Notes under the pieces: model-generated | Told to the model about the DNA's origin: nothing | Database searches by the model: none | Seen by the model: the letters and a program-made list of their open reading frames with translations, nothing else | DNA from: JAJRTA01 sp965603125 | GTDB taxonomy: Bacteria > Zixibacteria > MSB-5A5 > GN15 > FEB-12 | Reading direction: 5' to 3' | Length of the DNA stretch: 64,000 nucleotides | Assembly (NCBI GenBank): GCA_965603125.1 | Contig: CBFDBU010000005.1 | Location: forward strand, 62,001-126,000 | Program-made: the position numbers and the translations under genes | Shown: positions 42,662 through 51,080 of the stretch, piece after piece | How positions within the stretch are numbered: position 1 is the first letter of the stretch | How the letters are laid out: every line of letters begins with the position of its first letter

Positions 42662-43471
42662 TCACTGCTTTGGATTTGTCTCGCCCGTTGCGCCGCTGTC
42701 CGTCGGGAGTCCCGGAAAGTCATTGCGCATTGTCCTGTCCACAAAATCCAGCCAGAGCACCTGGAGACTGTCCGGCTTGATCCCTATGATACCCTCGGAG
42801 GCCATTTCAAACGGAGCCTCCGCCCGGTACAGCAGCCGCAGTCCCTCTATCCCATAGGTAAAGACCAGGAAATCAACAAACGACGCCGCTTCCGCCGAAA
42901 GATCCCTTTCCGTGTTGCTGTCGACAGTGGTGTCGACGGCCAGTTCCATCAGCGGAACGAATGTGCCCTTCTGCAACTTCAGGTGGGTCATCTCGTGGTA
43001 GTTCTGACCGGAGTAGTCGAACAACGATATAATGCCGTGCTTCAGGAAACTGTACTGCGGTTCCTTGTCCAGCCACAGGGGCAGCAGGTAATGCATGAGC
43101 GTGGGACCGTAAAAGCTGGGCAACCAGAAATGGATGCGACCGTCCCGGACAAACGGGTACTGGCGACCGGTCATCGACTGCCCCTGCCCAAAACCGGTGT
43201 AGTAGTATACCACCAACGTGTCCTCGGGCACCGGTATCCGTAGGAACCGACAGTTGCGCTTCAGCGCCGCCACGTATCCCTGGGCCATGTCGTACAGATT
43301 GTCGACCTGCGGGTGACCCGGCGGGTAGACAATGCGGATGTTCCGGTATGTGTAGGTTTGCCATCCGGCATACCTGTCATCCTCCCCTGCCGCCGCCTGC
43401 TCCTTATCGCCACCACAGCCGGACAGGACAACAACCACCGCAAACATGACCGGCACGGCCCTTTGAAACAT
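42662..43471 (-). CDS. Putative zinc metallopeptidase lipoprotein (HExxH)
   Basis: Lipoprotein of 269 residues from the ATG at 43471, chosen because it opens into a signal peptide with lipobox (VLSGC). The mature protein contains YHEMTHLKLQ, a zincin HExxH motif, near residue 168. It is followed about 45 residues later by LSAEAASFVDFLVFTYG, which resembles the gluzincin pattern of third-ligand Glu and 'SFV.FL...YG' seen in peptidase-MA-like enzymes. An upstream in-frame ATG 36 codons earlier would bury the signal peptide and is rejected. Proteolytic activity is inferred. Its stop lies 8 bases before the start of the citryl-CoA lyase-like gene, so they are probably co-transcribed despite unrelated roles. 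Confidence 0.72.
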   Translation of the reverse strand: MFQRAVPVMFAVVVVLSGCGGDKEQAAAGEDDRYAGWQTYTYRNIRIVYPPGHPQVDNLYDMAQGYVAALKRNCRFLRIPVPEDTLVVYYYTGFGQGQSMTGRQYPFVRDGRIHFWLPSFYGPTLMHYLLPLWLDKEPQYSFLKHGIISLFDYSGQNYHEMTHLKLQKGTFVPLMELAVDTTVDSNTERDLSAEAASFVDFLVFTYGIEGLRLLYRAEAPFEMASEGIIGIKPDSLQVLWLDFVDRTMRNDFPGLPTDSGATGETNPKQ

Positions 43472-43765
43472 ATCCCGTAATATATACAACACACCTAATC
43501 TCAACTCCGGCGGGCAGCCCGACGGATGTAACAATTCCTTATAAACCAATATGGGTACACAATATACTTTAGCCATCACTGGCTGTCAAAAGATATATTA
43601 TCGTTATTTATTTCACAAATCTGCTTGACTTCGCCGCCGCGTGGAACCATCATAACAACACACGGCAAGTCGCACCTGACGGGATCAATCGGGTCGGCAT
43701 GATCCCGTATCGACGCTGTGCAGATCTGACTGTTGCCTGTAAAACGCCGGCTCGTTGCTTGGCCC

Positions 43766-44527
43766 ATGTTGACGGACTTCTGTGTGGACATATCTCGCCC
43801 CCCTACTTTTGCCAAAGATATCATTGTCATAGTTGGTGGCTATGGCAGCGGCAAATCGGAAGTCGCGGTGAATTTGAGCCGGTATCTGGTTGCCTCCCAG
43901 TCGGAGCCGGTGGCTATCGCCGATCTGGACATTGTCAACCCGTATTTCCGTTCCCGGGAAGCGGCCGCCAGACTCGAGCAGCTTGGTATCCGGGCTATCA
44001 ATCCGACCGGCGGGCAATTCTATGCCGATTTGCCGATAGTCCTGCCGGAAATAAAAGGTGCTATCGAGAGCCGGGTGGGCAAGCTGATTCTTGACGTGGG
44101 GGGCGACGACACCGGAGCGCGAGTGCTGTCTTCGATGGCCGACTCGTTTGTTGCGGGAAGCTACGAGATGCTGCTGGTGCTGAATACCAGCCGGCCTTTC
44201 ACATCCGACGTCAAGGGCTGCCTGAAAATGATCCGGGAGATCGAATCCTCGTCCCGGCTGGCCTTCACGGGTATAATAGCCAACACTCATCTGATGGAAG
44301 ACACTACCGCCCGGATCGTGCTGGATGGACTGAAGCTGACTCGTGAGGTGAGTGACCGGGCGGGTGTGCCGGTGGTCTTCCTGTCGGCTTTGACCGAGGT
44401 CCTTGCAACGGTCGACACCAGCACATTAGAGGCGCCGGTCTTGGCGCTCGAACGGATGCTCCTGAAACCGTGGGAAGAGAAAACGGCCGACCCTGATATC
44501 GAGAATAGTCGAGAGAGTGACGCGTAA
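43766..44527 (+). CDS. P-loop ATPase at head of 2-oxoacid oxidoreductase operon
   Basis: Soluble P-loop NTPase of about 253 residues, resembling the SIMIBI class used in cofactor or Fe-S insertion. Walker A is GGYGSGKSEVAVNLSRYL near residue 22. It is followed by VAIADLDIVNPYFRSREA with a switch-like Asp, then ILDVGGDDTGARVL as the Walker B/switch II region and LVLNTSRP as a base-recognition-like strand. Family function unknown to me. The ATG at 43766 lacks a clear Shine-Dalgarno; a TTG 11 codons upstream is an alternative. Its stop overlaps the next ATG (TAATG), so it is coupled to the ferredoxin subunit. A maturation or regulatory role for the oxidoreductase is inferred from position. Confidence 0.75.
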   Translation: MLTDFCVDISRPPTFAKDIIVIVGGYGSGKSEVAVNLSRYLVASQSEPVAIADLDIVNPYFRSREAAARLEQLGIRAINPTGGQFYADLPIVLPEIKGAIESRVGKLILDVGGDDTGARVLSSMADSFVAGSYEMLLVLNTSRPFTSDVKGCLKMIREIESSSRLAFTGIIANTHLMEDTTARIVLDGLKLTREVSDRAGVPVVFLSALTEVLATVDTSTLEAPVLALERMLLKPWEEKTADPDIENSRESDA

Positions 44528-44760
44528 TGCCCGGCATAACAATAGATAAGAACCACTGCAAAGGTTGTGAACTGTGTGTTCGGGCCTGCCCGCAGCAGAT
44601 TATCTCGATGTCCAAGGAAATCACTGCGCGGGGCTACTTTTACGCCCTGGTGCACGACCCCTCGCGCTGCTTAGGGTGCTGCGTGTGCGCTGTTGTCTGT
44701 CCCGACGTGGCCATCGAAGTGCACGCTCATGGTCTGGTCTATAACGTGCTGGAGTATTAG
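44527..44760 (+). CDS. 2-oxoacid:acceptor oxidoreductase delta subunit (2x[4Fe-4S] ferredoxin)
   Basis: Electron-transfer subunit of a four-subunit 2-oxoacid oxidoreductase, 77 residues. Two clusters are evident: CKGCELCVRACP and CLGCCVCAVVCP, each CxxCxxCxxxC followed by a residue giving the bacterial ferredoxin pattern. It would carry electrons from the TPP enzyme to an external acceptor, here perhaps the downstream diaphorase subunits. The ATG overlaps the stop of the ATPase gene, and the alpha subunit starts 8 bases later. Confidence 0.93.
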   Translation: MPGITIDKNHCKGCELCVRACPQQIISMSKEITARGYFYALVHDPSRCLGCCVCAVVCPDVAIEVHAHGLVYNVLEY

Positions 44761-44768
44761 GGGAAGCA

Positions 44769-45875
44769 GTGTCTATAGCCAGAGTACTGATGAAAGGGAA
44801 CGAAGCAATCGCTGAGGCGGCTTTGCGGGCCGGTGCGACTAACTACTTCTGTTACCCGATCACTCCCCAGAGCGAAGTCGCCGAGTACCTTGCCCGACGT
44901 ATGCCGGAGGTGGGTGGCGTTTTTCTGCAGGGAGAGAGTGAACTGGCCGTGTCCAACATGCTCTTTGGGGCAGCCTCTACCGGCAAGCGCGTGTTTACGA
45001 CCTCGTCCAGCCCCGGCATCAGTCTCATGCAGGAAGCGATCTCCTACATGGCCGGCGCCGAGTTGCCGGTGGTGATCGTCAACATAATGCGCGGCGGACC
45101 GGGTCTGGGCGGCATTCTACCGGCGCAGTCGGACTATAACCAAGCGACCAGGGGTGGCGGTCACGGCGATTACCGGGTGCTGGTTCTGGCTCCCTCGACA
45201 ATACAGGAGGCGGTCGATCTGATGACGCTGGCCTTCGACCTGGCGGACAAGTATCGCAACCCGGTGATGATGATCGGCGACGGCATGATCGGCCAGATGA
45301 TGGAGGCGGTCGAGCTGCCGGAGCACTGCCGGGAATCCGAGCTGCCCTCAAACGATGAGTGGGCGGCAACCGGTGCTAAGGGACGCGAACCGCGCATCAT
45401 CAAGTCGCTGTTTCTCGACCCGGTGGGACTTGAAAACAACGTCCTCATACTGCACGAGAAATACGAGCGGATGAAAAGAGAAGAGGTCCGCTTCGAACGG
45501 TACAAGGTTAGCCCGGAAAACCGACTTATGATCGTTTCCTACGGTACCATGGCGCGCATCTGTCAGACGGCCATCGATGAACTGGAGCATGAGGATGTAT
45601 CGGTCGGTCTTTTCCGGCCCGTAACACTCTTCCCCTTCCCTGAAAACGAGATATTCAAAGAAGCTACCAAGAAGAATATCCGCTCGGTACTGACTATCGA
45701 GATGAGCACCGGCCAGATGATAGACGACGTTCAAAGGGCAGTGATGGGGAAGAAATCGGTAGAGTTCTATGGTCGCACGGGAGGTATCGTGCCGGCTCCC
45801 GAGGATGTCAGGGAGCGAATACTCAAGGTCCTGGGTCCTAAAAACGCCACGCGCAGGAAGAAGTCTCGAGGCTGA
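44769..45875 (+). CDS. vorB: 2-oxoacid:acceptor oxidoreductase alpha subunit (VorB/KorA type)
   Basis: Alpha subunit of a CoA- and TPP-dependent 2-oxoacid:ferredoxin oxidoreductase. The 368 residues include KGNEAIAEAALRAGATNYF, the YPITPQSEVAEYLA motif, SSSPGISLMQEAISYMAGA, and RGGPGLGGILPAQSDYNQ followed by GGGHGDY; this series is closest to 3-methyl-2-oxobutanoate (VorB) and 2-oxoglutarate (KorA) forms. Substrate cannot be fixed from sequence: branched-chain 2-oxoacids or 2-oxoglutarate are both possible. The start is GTG with GGGGAA upstream. The beta subunit follows one base after its stop. Confidence 0.94.
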   Translation: MSIARVLMKGNEAIAEAALRAGATNYFCYPITPQSEVAEYLARRMPEVGGVFLQGESELAVSNMLFGAASTGKRVFTTSSSPGISLMQEAISYMAGAELPVVIVNIMRGGPGLGGILPAQSDYNQATRGGGHGDYRVLVLAPSTIQEAVDLMTLAFDLADKYRNPVMMIGDGMIGQMMEAVELPEHCRESELPSNDEWAATGAKGREPRIIKSLFLDPVGLENNVLILHEKYERMKREEVRFERYKVSPENRLMIVSYGTMARICQTAIDELEHEDVSVGLFRPVTLFPFPENEIFKEATKKNIRSVLTIEMSTGQMIDDVQRAVMGKKSVEFYGRTGGIVPAPEDVRERILKVLGPKNATRRKKSRG

Positions 45876-45876
45876 C

Positions 45877-46641
45877 ATGGATTCGGCAAAGAACGCGATA
45901 TTCAAGCGACCGGAGGCTCTGCGGGACATCGTCACCCACTACTGCCCCGGCTGTACACACGGCGTGATCCATCGGTTGGTCGCCGAGGCGCTTGACGACC
46001 TGGGCATCCGCGAAAGAACGCTTGGGGTGGCGCCGGTAGGTTGCTCGGTACTTGTGTACAATTATATCGCCACCGATTTCCTGGAGGCGGCCCACGGACG
46101 CGCTCCGGCCCTGGCCACGGGATTCAAGCGCCTGCGGCCGGACATGATTGTCTTTACGTATCAGGGTGACGGCGATCTGGCCTCAATTGGTATGGCCGAA
46201 ATCATCCACGCCGCCAACCGGGGCGAAAAATTCACTACCATCTTCGTCAACAACGCCGTTTATGGCATGACCGGTGGCCAAATGGCGCCTACCACCTTAG
46301 AGGGCCAAATCACAACCACCTGCCCGGCGGGGCGCGATGTCGCACATTCCGGTCAACCGATTCGCATTGCCGAACTGCTGGCAACGCTACAGACACCGGG
46401 CTACATTGAGCGCGTAGCGGTTCACACGCCGCAGCATATCATCGGCGCAAAGAAGGCCATAAAGAAAGCGTTCACATACCAGATTGAAAACCGTTGCTTC
46501 TCATTGGTCGAAGTACTCTCAACCTGCCCCACCAACTGGGGACTGACCCCGGACGAGTCCGTGAACTGGGTGGAAGAAAACATGAAGCCCTACTATCCCC
46601 TGGGCTGTTTCAAGGATTCGGAAAAGGGGGAGAGTGGTTGA
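45877..46641 (+). CDS. 2-oxoacid:acceptor oxidoreductase beta subunit (TPP-binding)
   Basis: Thiamine-pyrophosphate-binding subunit, 254 residues. It shows HYCPGCTHGVIHRLVAEAL with a cluster- or TPP-region Cys pair, APVGCSVLVYNY, the TPP-Mg motif YQGDGDLASIGMAEIIHAAN (GDG...N), and NNAVYGMTGGQMAPTT. These match KorB/VorA beta subunits. The in-frame ATG at 45877 is chosen because it follows the alpha stop directly and gives the canonical length; longer frames upstream overlap vorB. Its stop shares one base with the gamma subunit ATG (TGATG). Confidence 0.94.
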   Translation: MDSAKNAIFKRPEALRDIVTHYCPGCTHGVIHRLVAEALDDLGIRERTLGVAPVGCSVLVYNYIATDFLEAAHGRAPALATGFKRLRPDMIVFTYQGDGDLASIGMAEIIHAANRGEKFTTIFVNNAVYGMTGGQMAPTTLEGQITTTCPAGRDVAHSGQPIRIAELLATLQTPGYIERVAVHTPQHIIGAKKAIKKAFTYQIENRCFSLVEVLSTCPTNWGLTPDESVNWVEENMKPYYPLGCFKDSEKGESG

Positions 46642-47204
46642 TGCCCCAATACGAGGTGACCTTTGCGGGATTCGGTGGCCAGGGGATAATGACCGCCGGG
46701 CAACTCCTTGCCTACGCCGGCATCAGGGAAGACAAGAAAGTGGTCTGGCTTCCTTCTTACGGGCCGGAGATGCGCGGTGGTACGGCCTACTGCACGGTGG
46801 TGGTATCGGACAAACGTATCGGTTCGCCGGTCATCAACAACCCACAGTGTGCCTGCGTGTTCAATCGACCGTCCTTTGACAAGTTCACGCCGCGCGTCAA
46901 ACCGGGAGGGCTGATACTGGTCAACAGTTCGTTAATTGACGTCACCACCGACCGCAAAGACGTCCGCGAGATACTGGTGCCGGCCAACGACATCGCTATG
47001 GAGACCGGCAATGTCAAGGCGGCCAACATCGCTGTTCTCGGAGCATTCGTAGGCGCCTCTGGGGTTGTGGACTACAAGACGATCCAGGAGACGATCAGAG
47101 AGAAACTGGCCAGGAAAAAATCAGTCCTCGATATCAATTTCAAGACCCTCGAAATAGGTTACCAACTGGCCCTTAAATCTGCGCGTCAAAAGGGAAATGC
47201 ATGA
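46641..47204 (+). CDS. 2-oxoacid:acceptor oxidoreductase gamma subunit
   Basis: Gamma subunit of the same complex, 187 residues. It opens with VTFAGFGGQGIMTAGQLLA, the hallmark GFGGQG nucleotide/CoA-region motif. It then carries WLPSYGPEMRGGTAYCTVV and NRPSFDKF, both typical of KorC/VorC. It starts at the ATG overlapping the beta stop and ends overlapping the NuoE ATG by four bases (ATGA), so translation runs directly from oxidoreductase into diaphorase genes. Confidence 0.93.
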   Translation: MPQYEVTFAGFGGQGIMTAGQLLAYAGIREDKKVVWLPSYGPEMRGGTAYCTVVVSDKRIGSPVINNPQCACVFNRPSFDKFTPRVKPGGLILVNSSLIDVTTDRKDVREILVPANDIAMETGNVKAANIAVLGAFVGASGVVDYKTIQETIREKLARKKSVLDINFKTLEIGYQLALKSARQKGNA

Positions 47205-47665
47205 AGGTCGATCTGAGCAGGCTTCCACAGATTCTTGAGGGCCATCCGAAAGATCCACAGTCATTGATCGGGGTTTTGCAGGACATTCAGAAGGAGTATC
47301 GTTTCCTGCCCGGCGAGGCGCTTGAAGAAACCTCCCGCGCCCTGAAAGTGCCTCTCAGCAAAGTGTATTCGGTGTCCACGTTTTATAACGCGTTCAGTCT
47401 CACGCCGCGGGGAGAAAAGGTCATCCGAATATGCGTCGGCACTACCTGTCACATTCGTGGCGCCCGGCAGGTCCAGCAGCAGTTGGAGAATCTGCTCAAG
47501 ATCAAACCAGGCCAGACGACCGAGGACGGGAAGTTCTCACTTGAGACGGTTGCCTGCGTCGGCGCCTGCGCTATGGCTCCGGTGGTGGTGGTCAACGATG
47601 AGTTCCACGGCGGCGTGAATGTCAATAGCGCCAGGCGACTGATCAGGAGAAGCAAAAAGGCCTGA
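47201..47665 (+). CDS. nuoE: NuoE-like [2Fe-2S] subunit (HndA/HymA type)
   Basis: Thioredoxin-fold [2Fe-2S] subunit of an NAD(H)-oxidising module, 154 residues. The helical N-terminus includes LIGVLQDIQKEYRFLP and STFYNAFSLTPRG. The four cluster ligands are in CVGTTCHIRGA (CxxxxC) and CVGACAMAPVV (CxxxC), as in NuoE and HndA. It has no hydrogenase partner downstream; instead it is embedded between the 2-oxoacid oxidoreductase and NuoF. Translation overlaps the gamma subunit by four bases and NuoF starts one base after the stop. Confidence 0.94.
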   Translation: MKVDLSRLPQILEGHPKDPQSLIGVLQDIQKEYRFLPGEALEETSRALKVPLSKVYSVSTFYNAFSLTPRGEKVIRICVGTTCHIRGARQVQQQLENLLKIKPGQTTEDGKFSLETVACVGACAMAPVVVVNDEFHGGVNVNSARRLIRRSKKA

Positions 47666-47666
47666 T

Positions 47667-49523
47667 ATGCGCATCAAAACCCCTGCCCAACTCAAGGGAC
47701 TGCAGAAGAAGTGCCGCGCCGATATAGATAAGCATCCCCGCCGTGTGCTCATCTGCTGCGGACCGGGGTGTCTGGCCAACGGCGCCCAAAAGGTCAGCGA
47801 CGAATTCAAGAAGATACTGAAGAAAAAACGCCTTCGGGGTTTCTCGGTAGAGGCCCTGGCGGAGACCGGCTGTCACGGATTCTGCGAACAGGGTCCGGTG
47901 GTCGTGATCGAACCGGACGGTACTTTCTATACCCGGGTCAAGGTCAAGGATGTCGCGGAGATAGTAGAAACGACAATTAAAAGCAACAAGGTCGTCAAGC
48001 GCCTTCTTTTCACCGATCCCGCGACCGGGAAGATAATCCGAAAATACGCCGACATCCCGTTCTATTCGCACCAGAGGCGGATCGCCCTGCGCAACATAGG
48101 CAAGATCGCCCAGTGTGACATCAATGAGTATATTTCCGTCGGCGGCTACCAGGCCCTGGGAAAGGCTCTGACAAAAATGACCCCGGAGGGGATCATCGAT
48201 GAGGTCTCCACGTCGGGCCTTCGAGGTCGCGGCGGCGGTGGTTTTCCGACCGGGAGAAAGTGGGCCACCTGCGCCCGGATCGAGGAGTCGCCCCACTACG
48301 TGATCTGCAACGGTGACGAGGGCGACCCCGGCGCCTTCATGGATCGCGCCATCATGGAAGGCGATCCGCACTCGATTCTCGAAGGCATGATTATCGCCGC
48401 CCGCGCCGTGGGAGCCCACGAGGGGTATATCTACGTTCGCGAAGAATACCCGCTGGCGGTGGTTAATCTGGCCAGAGCCGTCGAGCAGGCGCGGGAGCTG
48501 GGTTTCATAGGAGATGACATTTTCGGGAGTGGCTTTTCATTCGACCTGCACATCAATCGCGGCGGCGGGGCTTTCGTCTGTGGTGAGTCGTCGGCCCTTA
48601 TGAAATCGGTCGCCGGCGAGGTCGGCGAACCGCGTGCCAAGTATGTCCGCTCCGTGCAGAAGGGATTGTTCGACAAGCCCACCGTCCTGAACAACGTCGA
48701 AAGCTACACCAACATCCCCGTTATCATCGACAAGGGCGGCGCCTGGTTCGCCGGCATCGGCACCCCCAAAAGCACCGGCACCAAGGCTTTCTCTCTCGTC
48801 GGGAAAGTGCGCAACAGCGGTTTGATCGAGGTCCCCATGGGCACATCGCTCCGGGAGATCATCTACGACATCGGGGGCGGTATCCAGGGCGACCGTCCTT
48901 TCAAGGCAGTTCAGACCGGCGGCCCCTCCGGCGGGTGCCTACCTGAGCCGAAGCTGGACCTGCCCGTGGATTTCGACACCCTCACCGAGGCCGGTTCCAT
49001 GATGGGCTCGGGAGGCATGATAGTCATGGACGACCGCACCTGCGTGGTCGACGTCGCCAAGTACTTCCTGTCTTTTCTTAACGACGAGTCGTGCGGCAAA
49101 TGTGTCCCCTGCCGTGAAGGACTTTACCAACTGCACGCCCTGGCAGCGGCGGTAAGCGAAGGCCGCGCCACCGAAGATGACCTGGACAAGATGGAGAAGC
49201 TCTCGGAGATGATCGTGATCGGCTCGCTGTGCGGGCTGGGGAAGTCCGGTCCCAACCCCTTCCTGAGTACAATCAGGTACTTCCGTGACGAGTACCTGGC
49301 TCACATCCGTGACAAGCGCTGCCCGGCCGGTGTCTGCCAGGAGCTTATCCGTTACGAAGTTGATGCTGACAAATGCGACGGCTGCACCGCCTGTATTGTC
49401 GTTTGCGCCCAGAACGCCATCACCGGCAAGAAGAAAGAACTGCACGTGATAGACCAGGACAAGTGTGACAAGTGCGGCGCCTGCTACGCCGTGTGTAAAC
49501 GCGATGCGATCAAGGTCTATTAG
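47667..49523 (+). CDS. nuoF: NuoF-like NADH-binding FMN/Fe-S subunit with extra ferredoxin domain
   Basis: Flavoprotein subunit that exchanges electrons between NAD(H) and Fe-S clusters, 618 residues. An N-terminal thioredoxin-like [2Fe-2S] domain (about 1-120; CCGPGCLA and TGCHGFC supply cysteines) precedes the NuoF core. The core shows GLRGRGGGGFPTGRKW (NADH/FMN), NGDEGDPGAFMDR, and ESCGKCVPCREG with a later Cys for the N3 cluster. The C-terminal 60 residues form a 2x[4Fe-4S] ferredoxin (CDGCTACIVVCA and CDKCGACYAVCK). This architecture is that of HndC/HymB/HydB diaphorases used in electron bifurcation rather than of respiratory complex I. Confidence 0.95.
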   Translation: MRIKTPAQLKGLQKKCRADIDKHPRRVLICCGPGCLANGAQKVSDEFKKILKKKRLRGFSVEALAETGCHGFCEQGPVVVIEPDGTFYTRVKVKDVAEIVETTIKSNKVVKRLLFTDPATGKIIRKYADIPFYSHQRRIALRNIGKIAQCDINEYISVGGYQALGKALTKMTPEGIIDEVSTSGLRGRGGGGFPTGRKWATCARIEESPHYVICNGDEGDPGAFMDRAIMEGDPHSILEGMIIAARAVGAHEGYIYVREEYPLAVVNLARAVEQARELGFIGDDIFGSGFSFDLHINRGGGAFVCGESSALMKSVAGEVGEPRAKYVRSVQKGLFDKPTVLNNVESYTNIPVIIDKGGAWFAGIGTPKSTGTKAFSLVGKVRNSGLIEVPMGTSLREIIYDIGGGIQGDRPFKAVQTGGPSGGCLPEPKLDLPVDFDTLTEAGSMMGSGGMIVMDDRTCVVDVAKYFLSFLNDESCGKCVPCREGLYQLHALAAAVSEGRATEDDLDKMEKLSEMIVIGSLCGLGKSGPNPFLSTIRYFRDEYLAHIRDKRCPAGVCQELIRYEVDADKCDGCTACIVVCAQNAITGKKKELHVIDQDKCDKCGACYAVCKRDAIKVY

Positions 49524-49533
49524 GAGTCGACTG

Positions 49534-50310
49534 ATGGTGACCATAACGATAAACGGCAAGGTTGTCCAGGCGCGAGAGGGCGAGATGCTCCTGGCTGTAT
49601 GTAAACGTGAAGGGATCGATATCCCCGCCCTGTGCCACCACGACGCCGTGGAGCCGTTCGGCGCCTGTCGCCTCTGCATGGTGGAAATCACCAAGGATGA
49701 ATGGAACGGCTGGCGCAATTACGTCACCTCCTGCCTCTACCCCGTCGAGGAGGGGTTGATCGTGCAGACCCACTCCCCCAAAGTAATTGAACTGCGGCGG
49801 ACGGTTCTCGACCTGCAACTGGCGCGATGCCCCAACTCTCCCGAGTTGCAGAAACTGGCCGCCGAGCACGGTGTGAACAGCACCCAATACGAGATTGTCC
49901 CGGACGGTGACAACTGCATTCTCTGCGGCTTGTGCACGCGCGTCTGTGCCCGGCTTGGTTTCCATGCCATCGCGACCGTCGGTCGGGGACACCACAAGGA
50001 AGTGGCCCCACCGCTCAAGGAAGCGCCACCGGACTGCGTCGGTTGCCTCAGTTGCGTCCAGGTCTGCCCCACCAACAACATCACATACGAGGACAAGGGT
50101 AACGTGCGCACCATCTGGGGCAAAAAGTTCGAGTTGCTCCGGTGTTCCAAAACCGGCAAGGCGACCATTACGAAAGCTTTTGCTGAGGCTCTGAGCACGA
50201 GGTGCGATATCCCGATTGACTATTTCGACGTCAGCGATGACGAACACCGTCGGCAATTGGCCCTGAAAATGGGGTCGCTCGCCGATTGGGCGCCCAAGGA
50301 GCAGTCATGA
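49534..50310 (+). CDS. HoxU/NuoG-N-terminal-like Fe-S subunit
   Basis: Iron-sulfur subunit of 258 residues corresponding to the N-terminal part of NuoG or to HoxU. A plant-type [2Fe-2S] domain (about 1-80) has ligands in ALCHHDAVEPFGACRLCMVE and the later TSCLYP. A two-cluster [4Fe-4S] domain follows, with CILCGLCTRVCA and CVGCLSCVQVCP (about 128-190). The C-terminal 60 residues are unassigned. The molybdopterin-like domain of NuoG and the H-cluster domain of HydA are absent, so no catalytic hydrogenase or dehydrogenase is attached. The ATG at 49534 follows AGGAGT; longer frames overlap nuoF. Stop overlaps the next ATG by four bases. Confidence 0.9.
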   Translation: MVTITINGKVVQAREGEMLLAVCKREGIDIPALCHHDAVEPFGACRLCMVEITKDEWNGWRNYVTSCLYPVEEGLIVQTHSPKVIELRRTVLDLQLARCPNSPELQKLAAEHGVNSTQYEIVPDGDNCILCGLCTRVCARLGFHAIATVGRGHHKEVAPPLKEAPPDCVGCLSCVQVCPTNNITYEDKGNVRTIWGKKFELLRCSKTGKATITKAFAEALSTRCDIPIDYFDVSDDEHRRQLALKMGSLADWAPKEQS

Positions 50311-50744
50311 AAGCGCGACTGGTGGTGACGCCGAACCTGTGCACCGGCTGCCGTACCTGCGAGTTGGCCTGCGCCTTTGCGCATTCCATCAACCGCAAAC
50401 CAGGCCGCAGCCGCATCTACCCGCTGCCGGGCGGCTCTCACGAAATGTGGACGCCGGTTGTCTGCCTCCAGTGCGAGGACCCGGCATGTATGAAGTCCTG
50501 CCTGGTCGACGCTCTTTCGCGCAACGAAGAGACCGGTGCCATCGTCCTCGACCAGGACAAGTGCGTCAAGTGCATGGCCTGCGTGGCGGCCTGTCCTTTC
50601 GGCTGCTCGCTCTATGATGCCCAGCATGACCTGGTGGTGAAATGTGACCTGTGCGACGGCGATCCGGTCTGCGCGCACTTCTGCCCTACGCGGGCGCTCG
50701 AGTTCAAGCCGATAGCCCCCATCAGGCGCAAAGCTACAGGCTGA
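50307..50744 (+). CDS. 4Fe-4S ferredoxin of CooF/HycB type
   Basis: Poly-ferredoxin of 145 residues with about four [4Fe-4S] cysteine sets: CTGCRTCELACAFAH, CLQCEDPACMKSC, CVKCMACVAACPFG and CDLCDGDPVCAHFC. This set and order is that of the HycB/HydN/CooF/DMSO-reductase-B family, which passes electrons between partner enzymes. The start has AAGGAG 6 bases upstream and overlaps the previous stop. It is the last gene of the operon; its usual catalytic partner (formate dehydrogenase, CO dehydrogenase or hydrogenase) is not encoded here, so it may serve as the exit or entry ferredoxin for the oxidoreductase-diaphorase complex. Confidence 0.9.
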   Translation: MKARLVVTPNLCTGCRTCELACAFAHSINRKPGRSRIYPLPGGSHEMWTPVVCLQCEDPACMKSCLVDALSRNEETGAIVLDQDKCVKCMACVAACPFGCSLYDAQHDLVVKCDLCDGDPVCAHFCPTRALEFKPIAPIRRKATG

Positions 50745-51080
50745 GAGACCTCGGCAGTATCCGCGGCAAAACTCCGGCGTCCCACAGTACATGACAACTG
50801 TCGGATGGGAGCAAGATAGTATGATAGGTCCGTTCCCTGCGTGCAACCGGGAGTTGTTATCAGAAGGCCACCGCAGCAGAGTGAGTCGTCTGCGAACGGT
50901 TCTCGTCACAACCCGGTAAGTCCCAATGCTTTACTGGCCCCACCGAGGCAAAAACCCTTGACTTGGCGTTGAGATTTCGGGTAATTGGATACGAGGTAGG
51001 TCTCTGCTTCGCGCCACCGTTTTGGGAAACCTGCCCGTAAGTAAGAACGTATTAAGTAACAACCGATTAGCGGAGGCCTT
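50745..51080. other. Intergenic region before the partner-switching genes
   Basis: 336 bases without a credible gene. TTGACT at 50958-50963 with TAATTG 18 bases later is a weak promoter candidate for the STAS gene. No terminator for the preceding operon was recognised. Confidence 0.4.

Noticed and set aside
50958..50987. Promoter for the STAS gene (TTGACT ... TAATTG)
   Set aside because: The -10 box is poor and the spacing 18; mentioned only as a weak candidate in the intergenic entry.
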